Made by a program: the position numbers and the translations under genes. Below, piece after piece: positions 11,420-21,170 of a DNA stretch of 64,000 nt. This stretch comes from Hsuehochloa calcarea. Lineage: Eukaryota > Streptophyta > Magnoliopsida > Poales > Poaceae. A model generated the notes under the pieces. That model saw nothing but the letters and a program-made list of their open reading frames with translations, was not told where the DNA came from and did not search any database. The stretch spans positions 35,455,232 through 35,519,231 of the forward strand of contig CM070599.1 in assembly GCA_036346395.1 (NCBI GenBank). The letters are read 5' to 3'. Every line of letters starts with the position of its first letter. Position 1 is the first letter of the stretch.

Positions 11420-12050
11420 CAATCATATAGCCTCCAGTCCTCGTCCTCTCCCTCCTCCGTCGCCCTCCTCTGTCAGCGCCGCCGCTCACTCCCTCTTCCT
11501 CCCCCGCTGCTCTCTTGAGCTCCCACACGGGCCACTACCTCAACGCATCCCCTCCCGTCCATCCCCTCACCCTTCTCATCATCCTCACTCCTTACCATCC
11601 ACCTCCCGTATCATCGCTCTCTGTCCACTGCCGATTTGGTGCCGCGTCTCTCCTCTCGTCGCTCTCGTGCTTCCCCTGCCCCGAGATCCTTCTGTCGTGC
11701 ATCGGATCGCCCTCCTCCTCCTCCTCGCTCCTTTCCCTCCACCTCCCGTCTCCTTCCTCTCCATCTACCACCGATCTGCTCCTGCGGGTCTCCTCACGTC
11801 GTGCCCATACTCCCCTCTTGGTTCCCCTGAGCATCCCTATCGATTTGGAGCCGCGTCTTTCCTCCCGTTGCACCTGTGCTTCCCCTGCCCCGAGCTCTGT
11901 CTATCGTGTGCTGGGTCACCCTTCTCCTCCTCGCTCCTTCCCCTCCACCTCTCATCTCCTCCCTCTCTGTCCACCACTGATCTGCTCCCGCTGGTCTCTT
12001 CCCGTTGTGCTCATCTTCCCCCCTCGGTTCCCCTGAGCGGACCTCATAAG
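11420..12050. repeat. pyrimidine-rich segment with a 209-bp tandem duplication
   Basis: GATTTGG(T/A)GCCGCGTCT(C/T)TCCTC starts at 11633 and again at 11842. The following about 200 bases match imperfectly, including CTTCCCCTGCCCCGAG and the run ending GGTTCCCCTGAGC. The whole region is C/T-rich and produces long but meaningless ORFs (11310-12071, 11515-12036). Confidence 0.65.
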
Positions 12051-12129
12051 GAAACAAGGCCACACCAGTGAGGGGCCTCCTCGCTGCGTTCCACCCCTGG
12101 CACACCTTCCTCCTCCCCTGGCCACTAAA

Positions 12130-12720
12130 ACTAGGGCTTGATGAATTTTGTCTCTCGTTGTACTTGTCGAATCTGTCATCCGACTTTACTCCTTATATAG
12201 CTCATGAAGGGGTAGCAGTTGTCCATGTCAAGAGGCGCCTTGACGTTTGATGCAATGCACACGTTCAATGGTGATTATCGTCAGAGACATATCCCCCCAC
12301 GTCTCCTTGCAGTTATGTCAGAGACATAAGTTTAATACGTGCAGTTATCTCAAAGAATAACAACACATATTAACTATTATGTGTATTAAACATAACGAAC
12401 AAATATCACTAGTCGATTGTGCCCGCATGTTTGTGGTTCTTATCGACTGTAGGGTGGTCGTAAATGGTCTAGTCATAGTAAAGGTTATGATCATGATGTG
12501 ATCGCAGTAAGATTTACCATCAATAGATGGTCATAGAAGAACTTACGGCCATGAAGTGGTAGTAGAATGACTTACCACCATATAGGGTGATCGTAGAAGA
12601 GTTTACGACCACTAGATGTTTATAATCTCCATCATTGTTGATATTGAGAGGTACCTTTGATGGTGGTATAAGAAATATTATCATCTATAGTAAATATTAC
12701 AGATAAATAATTTAATTAAT
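12130..12720. mobile_element. dispersed repeat 'A', copy 1
   Basis: It shares with 22940-23378 a diagnostic series: (C/T)TTTATATAGC or TTATATAGC, GAAGGGGTAGCAGTT, AGGCGCCTTGACG, a GTTATG…AGAGACA stretch and then runs of TTACGACCAT/GGTCGTAG. It ends with AATATTACAGATAA, which in copy 2 is found beyond a nested LTR at about 26303. This is probably part of an LTR or other retroelement; superfamily undetermined. Confidence 0.5.
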
Positions 12721-13549
12721 TACAGAATATTACTAGATCACATCTCAAATCATATATGCAGACAAAGGTCAATTTTCGGAATATCTGATTGACGTCGGCG
12801 CATAGAAATTAAAAACTGAAGGCCTAACCCATCTTTTTGGCAAAGGCCATATGTCCTATACCCCTATTCAGAGGGGGATAAGAAAGAGGGCCTTTTCTTT
12901 GGGTAGAAAACACCAGAAAGAAGTTCGGTATGCGCCCACGAGTAATTAATAAAGCTGGACATCCTTCAAAAACAAATAATAAGCTGGATTGCTTATCCAA
13001 ACCAGTTAAGTACAGGTTTGGTGGGTGCAACCTCTGATGGATGGTGACCATACACCTTTTAGCTCGAATTAATTGTGATTTCCTTTAACAAGCTAAGAGC
13101 TACTTTCTTCGTTTCCCTGTATTTGTTAATCGTTCACCACACGCGCAAACACATACGTACCTTTATTAAATGAATGATATCGCAACCACCTAATTAATCT
13201 ATCTCAAAACGGGTTAAGAGAGAAAATATTGCAATAACTATCCTCTGAATTCTATCGTAGGACAAATATACTTGCCATGGTTTGTCCGTTAATCACTGCT
13301 CGCGGTCCACGTCCGTATCACATCAGGCCGAGTGGTGCTTCTACATTTTGCTTGCAATACTTTGCCTTCTGTTTAATCGCTGTTTTGATCTTTTTAGCTG
13401 GCACGGCACCTTCGTCGGTACAAAATGCAACCTCGTGCTGCTAAGTCTGAGCTGTAATTAATGGCGACATATAAAAAATGTACTACCGTTGTGCTGTCCA
13501 TTTTTAGATCTCTGGACAAACTGCACACGGGGAAGCCAATAGTCGTGGT
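12721..13549. other. intergenic DNA, no gene seen
   Basis: AT-rich sequence without recognisable coding content or repeat structure. Confidence 0.35.
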
Positions 13550-13990
13550 GATCAAACCTCATCGCTCGACGCGCCAACTAATCGGTGGCTTCAGCCACGT
13601 CTGTTTGGCAGCGTGCCGCGTGCCGACCTCGGGGACACGCACGCGACATTCACCGATCACCACCCGCGCTCTCGACCGTGCGATGACCCCGCCGCCGGCG
13701 CCCGTACGCGGCAAATCTCACCCGCCCGTGCGCCCGTTAGGTGGAGCGCTGCACTTGTTTCGGTCGGTGGATCACCGGTCTGGTACTACACTGTGCGCGA
13801 CGGCGGGTGCCGCATGGAGGGAAGTGGGAACGGATACGTGGACTCCGGCCGCTCGAGTCGATTGGCGCCTCGATAGCTGCGGCTAAATTCGCCACCGCGC
13901 TCGGTAAAAGTCGCCCGCATGGCCGCATAGCATATTCCCATCCAGGCGACAGACGAGGAGTCCAAATGGTTTAGTAACTATAGTTAACTG
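13550..13990. repeat. intergenic block of the WAK array, copy 1
   Basis: GC-rich block. GTGGAGCGCTGCACTTGTTT at 13741 and GCCGCATGGAGGGAAGTG at 13810 recur at about 30638 and 30703. The part from GCCCGCATGGCCGCATA onward matches 37230-37265. It lies 3' of the WAK pseudogene here, as copy 2 lies 3' of the complete WAK gene. An ORF of 141 codons (13461-13886) spans it but does not look coding. The AT-rich stretch 14080-14660 that follows is homologous to the WAK 3' flank at 37375-37703. Confidence 0.6.
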
Positions 13991-14744
13991 GGCCGTCATC
14001 AGGCTGGCCCTCTTGCATCTAACAAGGTTGCGTCCTGACCGCATTATTGCAAAAAAAAATTGAGAAGTACGCTAGGTTGAAATAGTTTCCTCTCTAATCT
14101 TGATTTGATAGTCCGAATCCCTAGTTAGTTGGTCCATAATTCAAAATGAGCTCTTACTGTATTACAGAATGGGTTAGCTATTTATAAGTTGACCGATTTT
14201 CTTTTGAACTCTTTAAGTCAATTTTATTGCCCTTTTTGATTGGCTTTAAGATATGTGTTTCCGATTCTAAATTATAGATTTTATGAAACCATGTGCTATG
14301 GCTCGAATCCATAGTCAATCGTACCTTCAATGAGCCCGATTGACAATTGAATCTAATTTTCCCTGTTATTTGATTATCCAAAACGATTCAAAGGTTCAAA
14401 AATATGATCTATACTTAGGAAAAAAAAGTATAAGTCGTCATAGAAATAGACATCCCTTCACTGAAGGCATGCACAGAACCAGATCAAATATAGTACTTAG
14501 TTAAAAAGAAAGATCAATTACACGAATATATGCAGCCATACTAAGCAGAAAACATAACACACGTGGGAACCAGGTTCAGCAAGATGGAAAACAATGTGTA
14601 TCTGAATAAATTATGCATGCATGTAGTAGCTTCAATGGAGTATTAGTGTATTACGCATGTTTTAGTCACCGCGCATAATAGGAACTTGTTGGATTCATGG
14701 GCAGTTTCTCACCTTCCTCTGCAGGATACCCGGTAGATGTTTCT

Positions 14745-15467
14745 GAATTTTGGACTGTTTTGGCTCTGTACCGTACCAAAATTCCCGTTCTAGCCCCATT
14801 ACCAACGAAATTCCAATTTTAGCACCCTTGCGCTTTGTCTTGCCGTCCCGCCGCGGCGGAAGCGACTCGCTGCCGTCTTGGGACAAGCAGAGCACCTGCT
14901 GCAGTCGAGGACGGCAGCAGTCCCGAATCTGGCCAGTGGTCGCCTCGCCACTGTCAATTTTTTTTTGAAAAATCTAATTAATAATATTTTTTTGATGAAT
15001 TTTTAAATATATTAAATGAGCTCAAAAAATTATGAAAATTTTTATGGAGCCTCCTGGAATAGTGTTCTTGGTTGTGTAATTTTTTCGAATTTTTATCAAC
15101 TTTTATTTTCTCTGCATAATTCTTTGAAGTCAAATATATGTAAGAATTTTCTAATATAGAAACTGAGCTCCAAACATTATGAAATTTTTTTGTAAGACTC
15201 CCTACACAGAGCACTTGATTGTGTAAATTTTACGTAATTTTATATGCTCCAAAATTATCTCGACAAATTCAGGGTCTAGGTTTGGAAATTAGGACGAGAC
15301 GTTTCGGAAATTAGGGTTTCATGATTTCATGTGACTTGAAATGTGTGAAGTTTACTACAACAACATGACTACTCTTGGGGAGCAATATAAGCTAGCGACG
15401 TACGCACTACGCTACGCTCCGTAGGCTCTCTTTATTGTAAGATTTGTAACACCCATCGGGGATCAAT
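14745..15467 (+). repeat. left terminal inverted repeat of the MULE
   Basis: This matches the reverse complement of 20195-20904 from the outer GAATTTTGGACTG to the inner ACACCCATCGGGGATCAAT. The match is near-perfect over most of the length. It is weak at about 14829-14950, where the two arms carry different GC-rich sequence around GCCGTCTTGG. Confidence 0.88.
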
Positions 15468-15714
15468 CTGAACTATCGATGCTTTACTCGCCGATCCAAC
15501 AAACGCCGAAAAGGGTAAAGAAGATATACAACCACCAACTCTAATTTATTAGCAGTAGATTGTCCGATGATCCTCCTCGTTACGTTTGCACAGACTGGTA
15601 GCAGTTTGACTTGGATGAAGAGTTCAGAATTCCCAAGTACACGGAATAAATCCGCGACGACGCCGGCCCCCAAGCAGCTCCCAGCCGGCCACTTACCGTC
15701 TCGTTTTCAACGTC

Positions 15715-15965
15715 TGTGTGTGCATGCGTTGGTCATCTTACTACCTCACATAATTTTATCTTAATATATAATGTGTGTGCATGCGTTGGTCCTCCTACTA
15801 CCTCACATAATTTTATCAGGGTCATGATATGCTCCGAAATTATCTCGACAAATTCAGGGTCTAGGTCTGGAAATTAGGACGAGACGTTTCAGAAATTAGG
15901 GTTTCATGATTTCATGTGACTTGAAATGTGTGAAGTTTACTACCACAGCATGACTACTCTTGGTC
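15715..15965. repeat. two 57-bp units and a duplicated piece of the left arm
   Basis: TGTGTGCATGCGTTGGTC…CTACCTCACATAATTTTATC occurs twice (about 15715 and 15773) and is the inverted counterpart of the four units at 19570-19797. It is followed at about 15826-15965 by a second copy of 15243-15385, including TCTCGACAAATTCAGGGTCT and GACTTGAAATGTGTGAAGTT. The arm therefore contains internal duplications beyond the simple inverted repeat. Confidence 0.75.
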
Positions 15966-16357
15966 GCTATGGTTCTTGATCATATTTTTGAAGATGCTGA
16001 GAACTTAACTGAAGGTGCTGAGAATGTTGTGATTACAAATATGCCCTAAAACATAGAAGAATCGATGTCGATGTGAATGGTTATTTATGGGATTCCACCG
16101 GAAGAGGCATACTTGCAATATAGTATTGTTTTGATGGCTCAGCGGAGGCACAGAACCAGAACTACATTGCAGTCCGCGGACAGAAGCACGTTACATGTGG
16201 TCACATAGTATGATGGTTCGGCTAATTGCTTTAGTCATGCACGCTACTACTACGGTACATTGCGACACAAGCCTCCAGACTATGTAAGCACGCATGCCTT
16301 TAGGGGATAGTAAAAAATATGGCAAGTAGGAGGGGGACTACTACGGAATGGCCCGAC
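15966..16357. other. MULE interior, no gene assigned
   Basis: No complete ORF or known domain was recognised. A short stretch around 16016-16180 may be degenerate coding sequence but could not be identified. Confidence 0.3.
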
Positions 16358-16669
16358 CTACTGCGTGGACCGGGGCCATTTGCCCTTCCTTCCGAGCTCG
16401 GCGTTGTACTCCTCGGCCGCCACGGCCTCATTGCCATTTCTCGCTTTTCTCTCGCTCCTCTCGCGTGCCTCGCGCTCCCTACGCTGCGTCTCGAGATGTG
16501 CCCGCGTCTCCCGGCCGATACACTCGTTGTGCTCCTCAGTTCGACGCTCATCCTCCCGGATCTCGCGTCCCCTTTCGGCATTCCACTCCTCGAAGTCGAG
16601 CTGCCACTGGTCATGTGGGTGGATCTCTAGGTCGATCCACTTGCGGAAGCCACACCAGAGGCTCGGGGA
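16358..16669 (-). CDS. C-terminal exon of a GRF-type zinc-finger-associated protein (fragment)
   Basis: Read on the minus strand from a possible acceptor (CCCGTAG, 16670-16676), this exon encodes about 103 residues. It begins SPSLWCGFRKWIDLEIHP, continues with a highly charged Glu/Arg-rich coiled-coil-like stretch, and ends KWPRSTQ before TAG. A Trp-Cys-x-Phe-x-x-Trp-Ile-Asp-x-Glu start followed by a charged helical tail is familiar from plant transposon-associated GRF zinc-finger proteins. The upstream zinc-binding exon is not seen next to it: upstream (16690-17080) looks non-coding. It may be a remnant, or an alternative 3' exon downstream of the GRF gene at 17593-18045, which has the same orientation. 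Confidence 0.5.
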   Translation of the reverse strand, partial: SPSLWCGFRKWIDLEIHPHDQWQLDFEEWNAERGREIREDERRTEEHNECIGRETRAHLETQRREREARERSERKARNGNEAVAAEEYNAELGRKGKWPRSTQ

Positions 16670-17081
16670 CTACGGGTAGATGGGAGAGATTGTAAGTGCA
16701 TATTCTGAAAAGAGAGTCGGTACGTGTCGACGATCAAATCGTCGATCTTATGAATATATGAAAGAAAAGAGGAAAATGATGCTCATCTTCTAGAAAGTAA
16801 TGAATTGCTCTTTATTGCTATGAACTGGCTATTACAATGAGTGTATGTAACCTAGACTAAAGACTAATTCAGAATACAATGCTCTTGAGAGTGTCTCCCA
16901 AATGATCTTCAATCTTTGGTCGGAATGAACTTGCTAAGAAATGAAGATATAGATTATATTTCGCAATCGTGTTCGTGCTCTAGTCCATTGGCGGCGAGGA
17001 TCATAAGAAAAGGGTCGTCGCTAGGAAGCTCCTTCTAGTGGGCAAAAGTGCGGTCGGGATAGTCGGAGGAGTAGTTGGGAC

Positions 17082-17358
17082 GTCGTGCTTTGCAGTGCGG
17101 TCATTTCGGTCTGAAAAGTGGCGAGGCGAGCGTTGTCACGTCGTGCTTTGAGTCGCGGTCATTTCGATCTGAAAAATGGCGAGGCGAGTGTTGTCACGTC
17201 GTACTTTGAAGAGTGTGGTCATTTGGTCCGAAAAGTCGGGAGGCGGTGTGGTGTCACGTCCTACTTTGCGAGTCGCGGTCATTTCGGTCGAAAAAGTGGC
17301 GAGGCGGTGTGTTGTCACGTCCTACTTTGTAGAGTGCGGTAATTTCGGTCTAAAAATT
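17082..17358. repeat. five tandem copies of a 58-61 bp unit
   Basis: GTC(G/C)T(G/A)CTTTG starts at 17082, 17140, 17198, 17258 and 17319, spacing 58, 58, 60 and 61. Each unit continues with (G/C)GGTCATTTCGRTCTGAAAA-like sequence and GGCGAGGCG. The array is inside the MULE, between the two GRF-related exons. Confidence 0.85.
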
Positions 17359-17592
17359 TGGAATGTATGATTTCGAAATTAGGGTTCTATTAATTCACAC
17401 ACAAAGTATTCATAACTGAATTAGACAGATGCATACATCATTGCAAAGGAGTACAACAACATCGCAAAGACATACATCACGTAGTGTAGGGATGCATAGA
17501 TAAAAGTCGATATTACAATCTTACTAGAATTGAACTTCTACTTGGCAAGAACAAGAAATAATAGAAGCAAAGCGCTAAACTAGTTATGTTAG

Positions 17593-18045
17593 TTAATTTC
17601 TGAAGCATTTTCTCAACCCTTTCCATCCTTTCATCCATCTTTTAAGAACATTATCTATATTTTCCATTGGTTCATCAGAGGGTCGTGGCACTTGTCGAAA
17701 TGCAGCAACACCGCGGGTGTCTTCTTGCAAGGCAGCAATTTGCATTGCAATGTCTCGAACCTTTGGCACTGCTTCATCTGCCCACAGCCAGAACCGACAT
17801 GTTGTGTTCTGTAAAGAGAATTGAAACTGCAAGTGAAAAAATATACTATCTCGAAAGAAGTTCATTGGGGATGATCAGGCATAAGTTACCATAAGATTTG
17901 AACACTTCATGAACACTCGGGATGGATTGGTTGGCGTATGGGAGGTGAACACATTCACCGGATCCCTACAACGAGGGCAAACCAAGTGCTGCCGTAGTGT
18001 TTCTAATTGCCTGCTCACTCGGAAGTTTGACGAGGCCGTAGACAT
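17593..18045 (-). CDS. 123-aa GRF-type zinc-finger protein encoded inside the MULE
   Basis: Two exons, 18045-17890 and 17808-17593, join through TTATG|GTAAC and CTTTACAG|AAC into an uninterrupted 123-residue protein. Exon 1 gives MSTASSNFRVSR, then CPRC (C23, C26), then TPTNPSRVFMKC (C48). Exon 2 opens NTTC (C56) followed by RFWLWADEAVP. A Cys-x2-Cys pair, an Arg-x-Phe and Cys step, and Cys-x-Phe-x-x-Trp match the GRF zinc-finger pattern, a small nucleic-acid-binding fold. The C-terminal half (ALQEDTRG… to WKGLRKCFRN) is helical and basic, without a known domain. A TATA box lies 86 bases before the ATG. Clean splice sites, an intact frame and a promoter argue the gene may be transcribed; its role is unknown. 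Confidence 0.75.
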
Positions 18046-18130
18046 CTCTGTATAGGCAAACCAAGGCTAACCAAGACTTGAAGAAAGGAGAAGAGGAAGT
18101 GAAGAGTGAGGGGAATAGCAGCCAAAACAT

Positions 18131-18141
18131 CCATATATATA
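18131..18141 (-). promoter_or_regulatory. TATA box of the MULE GRF gene
   Basis: The minus strand reads CTATATATATGG about 86-96 bases before the ATG at 18045. It is followed by a pyrimidine-rich leader, as in ordinary plant core promoters. This leaves a 5' UTR of roughly 55-65 bases. Confidence 0.6.
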
Positions 18142-18429
18142 GCCTGCGGGTAAATTTCAATTGGGTTGAACAAAATTCGCGTCATGAGGCGGCGGCCGAG
18201 GAGGTATCGCGAGGCGACATTGCATTACGTCTTTCTGATTTAGTAAGTTAAATTCGGGAGGTAGAGTTGTCGGGCACTCCGCGATTGGGACCGAGCGTCG
18301 TCGTCAATGAGCCCAACCATTCGTCTCATGATGCGGCGAGTCGAAGTCGGTGTGTGGAGTGGGAACCAAAATCGCTTCCACCGTTCTATGTTGAATGGAA
18401 ACAACATATGCCCATTTTTTTGCAATAGA

Positions 18430-18691
18430 AAAAACTATCACAGACGGTTCTGGACAAGAACCGTGCGTGATAATTACTATCACAGATAGTTCTTGTTCAG
18501 AACCGTTTATAAAAATAGACTATCATAGACGGTTCAGAACAAGAACCATCTGTGCTAACTATTTTCACAGAATATTCAAAAACCGTATGTGATGACCTCA
18601 TGTCATCATAGACACATAAAGTCAAGCGGTTCACAAAATAAATGCGTGATGATGATTATGAACCGTCTGTGATGATATTTTTGTAGTAGTG
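18430..18691 (-). mobile_element. CACTA element remnant nested in the MULE
   Basis: The right end reads TTTTTGTAGTAGTG (18678-18691), the reverse complement of the classic CACTACTACAAAAA terminus. Inside are repeated subterminal words: ATCACAGACGGTTC, AGAACCGT and GAACCGTCTGTGATGAT, in both orientations. A matching left terminus is not present; the left edge near 18430 is degenerate. No transposase sequence was seen. Confidence 0.75.
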
Positions 18692-19399
18692 GATTGACTC
18701 GGAACTTAAACTAAAATCTCTTCCAATCCGAAGAGATTGGTTCTAATACCTTTCTATCCAAACAAGCTCTTAATGGGTTAGGTTCGGGAACCAAAATAGC
18801 TCCCACTAGCATAAAACAAGCCCAAAAACCATAAGATAGCACCACATATCTTGGAGCGGATCGATGGCTAAAAATCAATGAAACATAAGATATTTTCAAA
18901 GTGACGGATAAACAACAATAATGTAATCTTATTTTTTTAAAAGATATTTTACGCATGCGATAAGTAGCAATAATGTAATCGCATTAAGAGGGCGCTAAAG
19001 AGTAGCGCATACATGCGAATCGATGAGGTACATCGATTGCTCAGAGGGCACGCCTTTATTAGAGAGACAAAACAACCAAATCTAAAACATGCAATAACAA
19101 CCATGCATTCGGAGAAGGAAGCAGCCGCCGGGGCGAGAGAGACACACGAGAGATAAGCGTGCGTCGAAACAACAGATCTGCAAAAAAAATGGCCGCGGTC
19201 GCGGGATCGATCTGGCACGGCAGATATATATGGCGGGTAGTGCGACTTGGTGCATAAGACCGCGTCGTCGCGGCAACTCCACGGATGAGACCGTAGGGTG
19301 TATACGATCGATGGTGATAAGCACGGGTATGTTAGGATCGATTGATCGATCGAGTTCATTTTGTTGAGGCTAGCTAGCAGTTGTATCTCCACTGTTTAC
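18692..19399. other. MULE interior, no gene assigned
   Basis: Overlapping ORFs at 18949-19392 (minus, 147 codons) and others show no domain. The GC-moderate part 19100-19380 could be a captured fragment but was not recognised. Confidence 0.3.
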
Positions 19400-20160
19400 A
19401 AACAAGAGTTAGTGGTCGTCTGTCTTCTTTACCTTTTTCGGCGTCTGTTGGGTCGACGAGTAAAGCACCAACAGTTCAGATCGTGCCGCTGAGTATAATA
19501 ACGATTGTGATCGACATAATTGGACTATAATTTTTAAATTTGCGACAAAGTATGAGCATTAAACTAGTCTATTATATATTAAGATATAATTATGTGAGGT
19601 AGTAAGATGACCAACGCATGCACACACATTATATATTAGTATAAAATTATGTGAGGTAGTAAGATGACCAACGCATGCACACACATTATATATTAAGATA
19701 AAATTATGTGGGGTAGTAGGAGGACCAACGCATGCACACACATTATATATTAAGATAAAATTATGTGAGGTAGTAAGATGACCAACGCATGCACACAGGC
19801 GTTGAAAGCGAGGCGGTAAGTGGCGGTGGGGTGCTTAGGGCGGCGTCGTCGCGATTTATTAGTGCACTTGAGAATTCGAACTCTTCATCCAAGTCAAGCG
19901 CTACGATGCGTGCAAGCGTAACGAGGAGGATCCTCGGACAATCTCTGCTAATAAATTAGAGTTGGTGGTCGTATATCTTCTTTACCCTTTTGGCGTTTGT
20001 TGGATCGTGAGTAAAGCATCGACAGATTCGGATCGTGTCATTGAGTATAATAACGATTGATGATCCGACATAATTGGGCTATGATTTTTTTAATTTACAG
20101 CAAAGTACGAGCATTAAACTAGTCTATTATATATTAAGATAGAATTATATGAGGCAGTAA
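19400..20160. repeat. internal duplication of the right arm with four 57-bp tandem units
   Basis: A stretch containing TTGGCGT(T/C)TGTTGG, GAGTAAAGCA, GAGTATAATAACGATTG and ATTAAACTAGTCTATTATAT occurs at about 19425-19600 and again at about 19985-20150. Between them are tandem units of CATTATATATTAAGATAAAA…GACCAACGCATGCACACA starting at 19570, 19627, 19684 and 19741. The spacing is 57 bases. Confidence 0.8.
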
Positions 20161-20194
20161 GATGACCAACACAGGCAATAGCCGTGACTATCTT

Positions 20195-20904
20195 ATTGAT
20201 CCCCGATGGGTGTTACAAATCTTACAATAAAGAGAGCCTACGGAGCGTAGCGTAGTGCGTACGTCGCTAGCTTATATTGCTCCCCAAGAGTAGTCATGTT
20301 GTGGTAGTAAACTTCACACATTTCAAGTCACATGAAATCATGAAACCCTAATTTCAAAGCGTCTCGTCCTAATTTCCAGACCTAGACCCTGAATTTGTCG
20401 AGATAATTTTGGAGCATATAAAATTACGTAAAATTTACACAATCAAGTGCTCTGTGTAGTGAGTCTTACAAAAAAATTTCATAATGTTTGGAGCTCAGTT
20501 TCTATATTAGAAAATTCTTACATATATTTGACTTCAAAGAATTATGCAGAGAAAATAAAAATTGATAAAAATTCTAAAAAATTACACAACCAAGAAAACT
20601 ATTCCAGGAGGCTCCATAAAAATTTTCATAATTTTTTGAGCTCATTTAATATATTTAACAATTCATCAAAAAAATATTATTAATTAGATTTTTCCAAAAA
20701 AAAATTGGGCAGTGGCGAGGCGACCACTGCTGCCGTCGAGGACGGCGGCAGGTGACTCTTCTGCGGTCCCCAAGACGGCAAGAGTCGCTTCTTTGCCCGT
20801 GGACGGACGGCAGTGCGTCTTGAGGGCTAAAATTGGAATTTCGTTGGTAATGGGGCTAGAACGGGAATTTTGGTACGGTACAGGGCCAAAACAGTCCAAA
20901 ATTC
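20195..20904 (-). repeat. right terminal inverted repeat of the MULE
   Basis: This is the inverted partner of 14745-15467. The outer end is GCCAAAACAGTCCAAAATTC and the inner end begins ATTGATCCCCGATGGGTG. Confidence 0.88.
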
Positions 20905-21170
20905 GATGTTTCTATTTCAAAACAACTGGTAAATGGTCCACCAAGAAAGGCTCTCTGTCTCCGTCTCGGTCTCCATATTGAGTCGTACCTAAGGATGAAA
21001 CGAAAGCTTCCTCGACCTGTTAAGCTCGTCGGCGATCTCTCTCATCGAGGGCCTATTGCTGCCGCACATATCTAGGCATTGCTTAGCCAGCTCTGCAAGT
21101 CCTCGCAGCAATTCCATGCTCTCTTGGCCTTTCACATGTCACAACAGCACCGTCAAGATTATTCTCCTTC

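Larger units (their letters stand above)
14745..20904. mobile_element. Mutator-like element (MULE) carrying a GRF zinc-finger gene
   Basis: The outer ends are perfect inverted copies: GAATTTTGGACTGTTTTGGC at 14745 and its reverse complement ending at 20904. Immediate flanks are identical 9-bp duplications, GATGTTTCT (14736-14744 and 20905-20913), the target-site length of Mutator elements. The inverted arms are about 0.7 kb. The interior holds a GRF zinc-finger gene, another GRF-associated exon, tandem repeats and a CACTA remnant, but I see no MURA-type transposase, so it is probably non-autonomous. It interrupts a WAK C-terminal exon. Long TIR, 9-bp TSD and host-like cargo fit a Pack-MULE-like element, though whether the cargo is captured or a standing MULE accessory gene is not decided. 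Confidence 0.9.
14666..21170 (-). pseudogene. wall-associated receptor kinase pseudogene, C-terminal end, split by a Mutator-like element
   Basis: Two pieces match the C-terminal exon of the complete WAK at 37704-40292. Piece 14666-14744 encodes the last residues (ending YYAR and TGA). Piece 20905-21170 continues upstream with the Thr/Glu/Ser-rich tail and the last kinase-domain helices. Between them sits a 6160-bp element flanked by GATGTTTCT on both sides, so the original reading was continuous across 14744/20914. Toward the gene's 5' side, similarity stops at about 21170, where a minus-strand copia LTR begins. Nothing of the extracellular part or kinase N-lobe remains nearby. The 3' flank (14080-14660) still matches the complete gene's flank. 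This is clearly non-functional. Confidence 0.8.

Noticed and set aside
11310..12071. 253-codon plus-strand ORF
   Set aside because: A Pro/Ser/Leu-rich translation of a C/T-rich tandem duplication, with similar-length ORFs in the other frames.
18949..19392. 147-codon minus-strand ORF inside the MULE
   Set aside because: No recognisable domain, no promoter or splice signals, and competing frames; it could not be supported as a gene.
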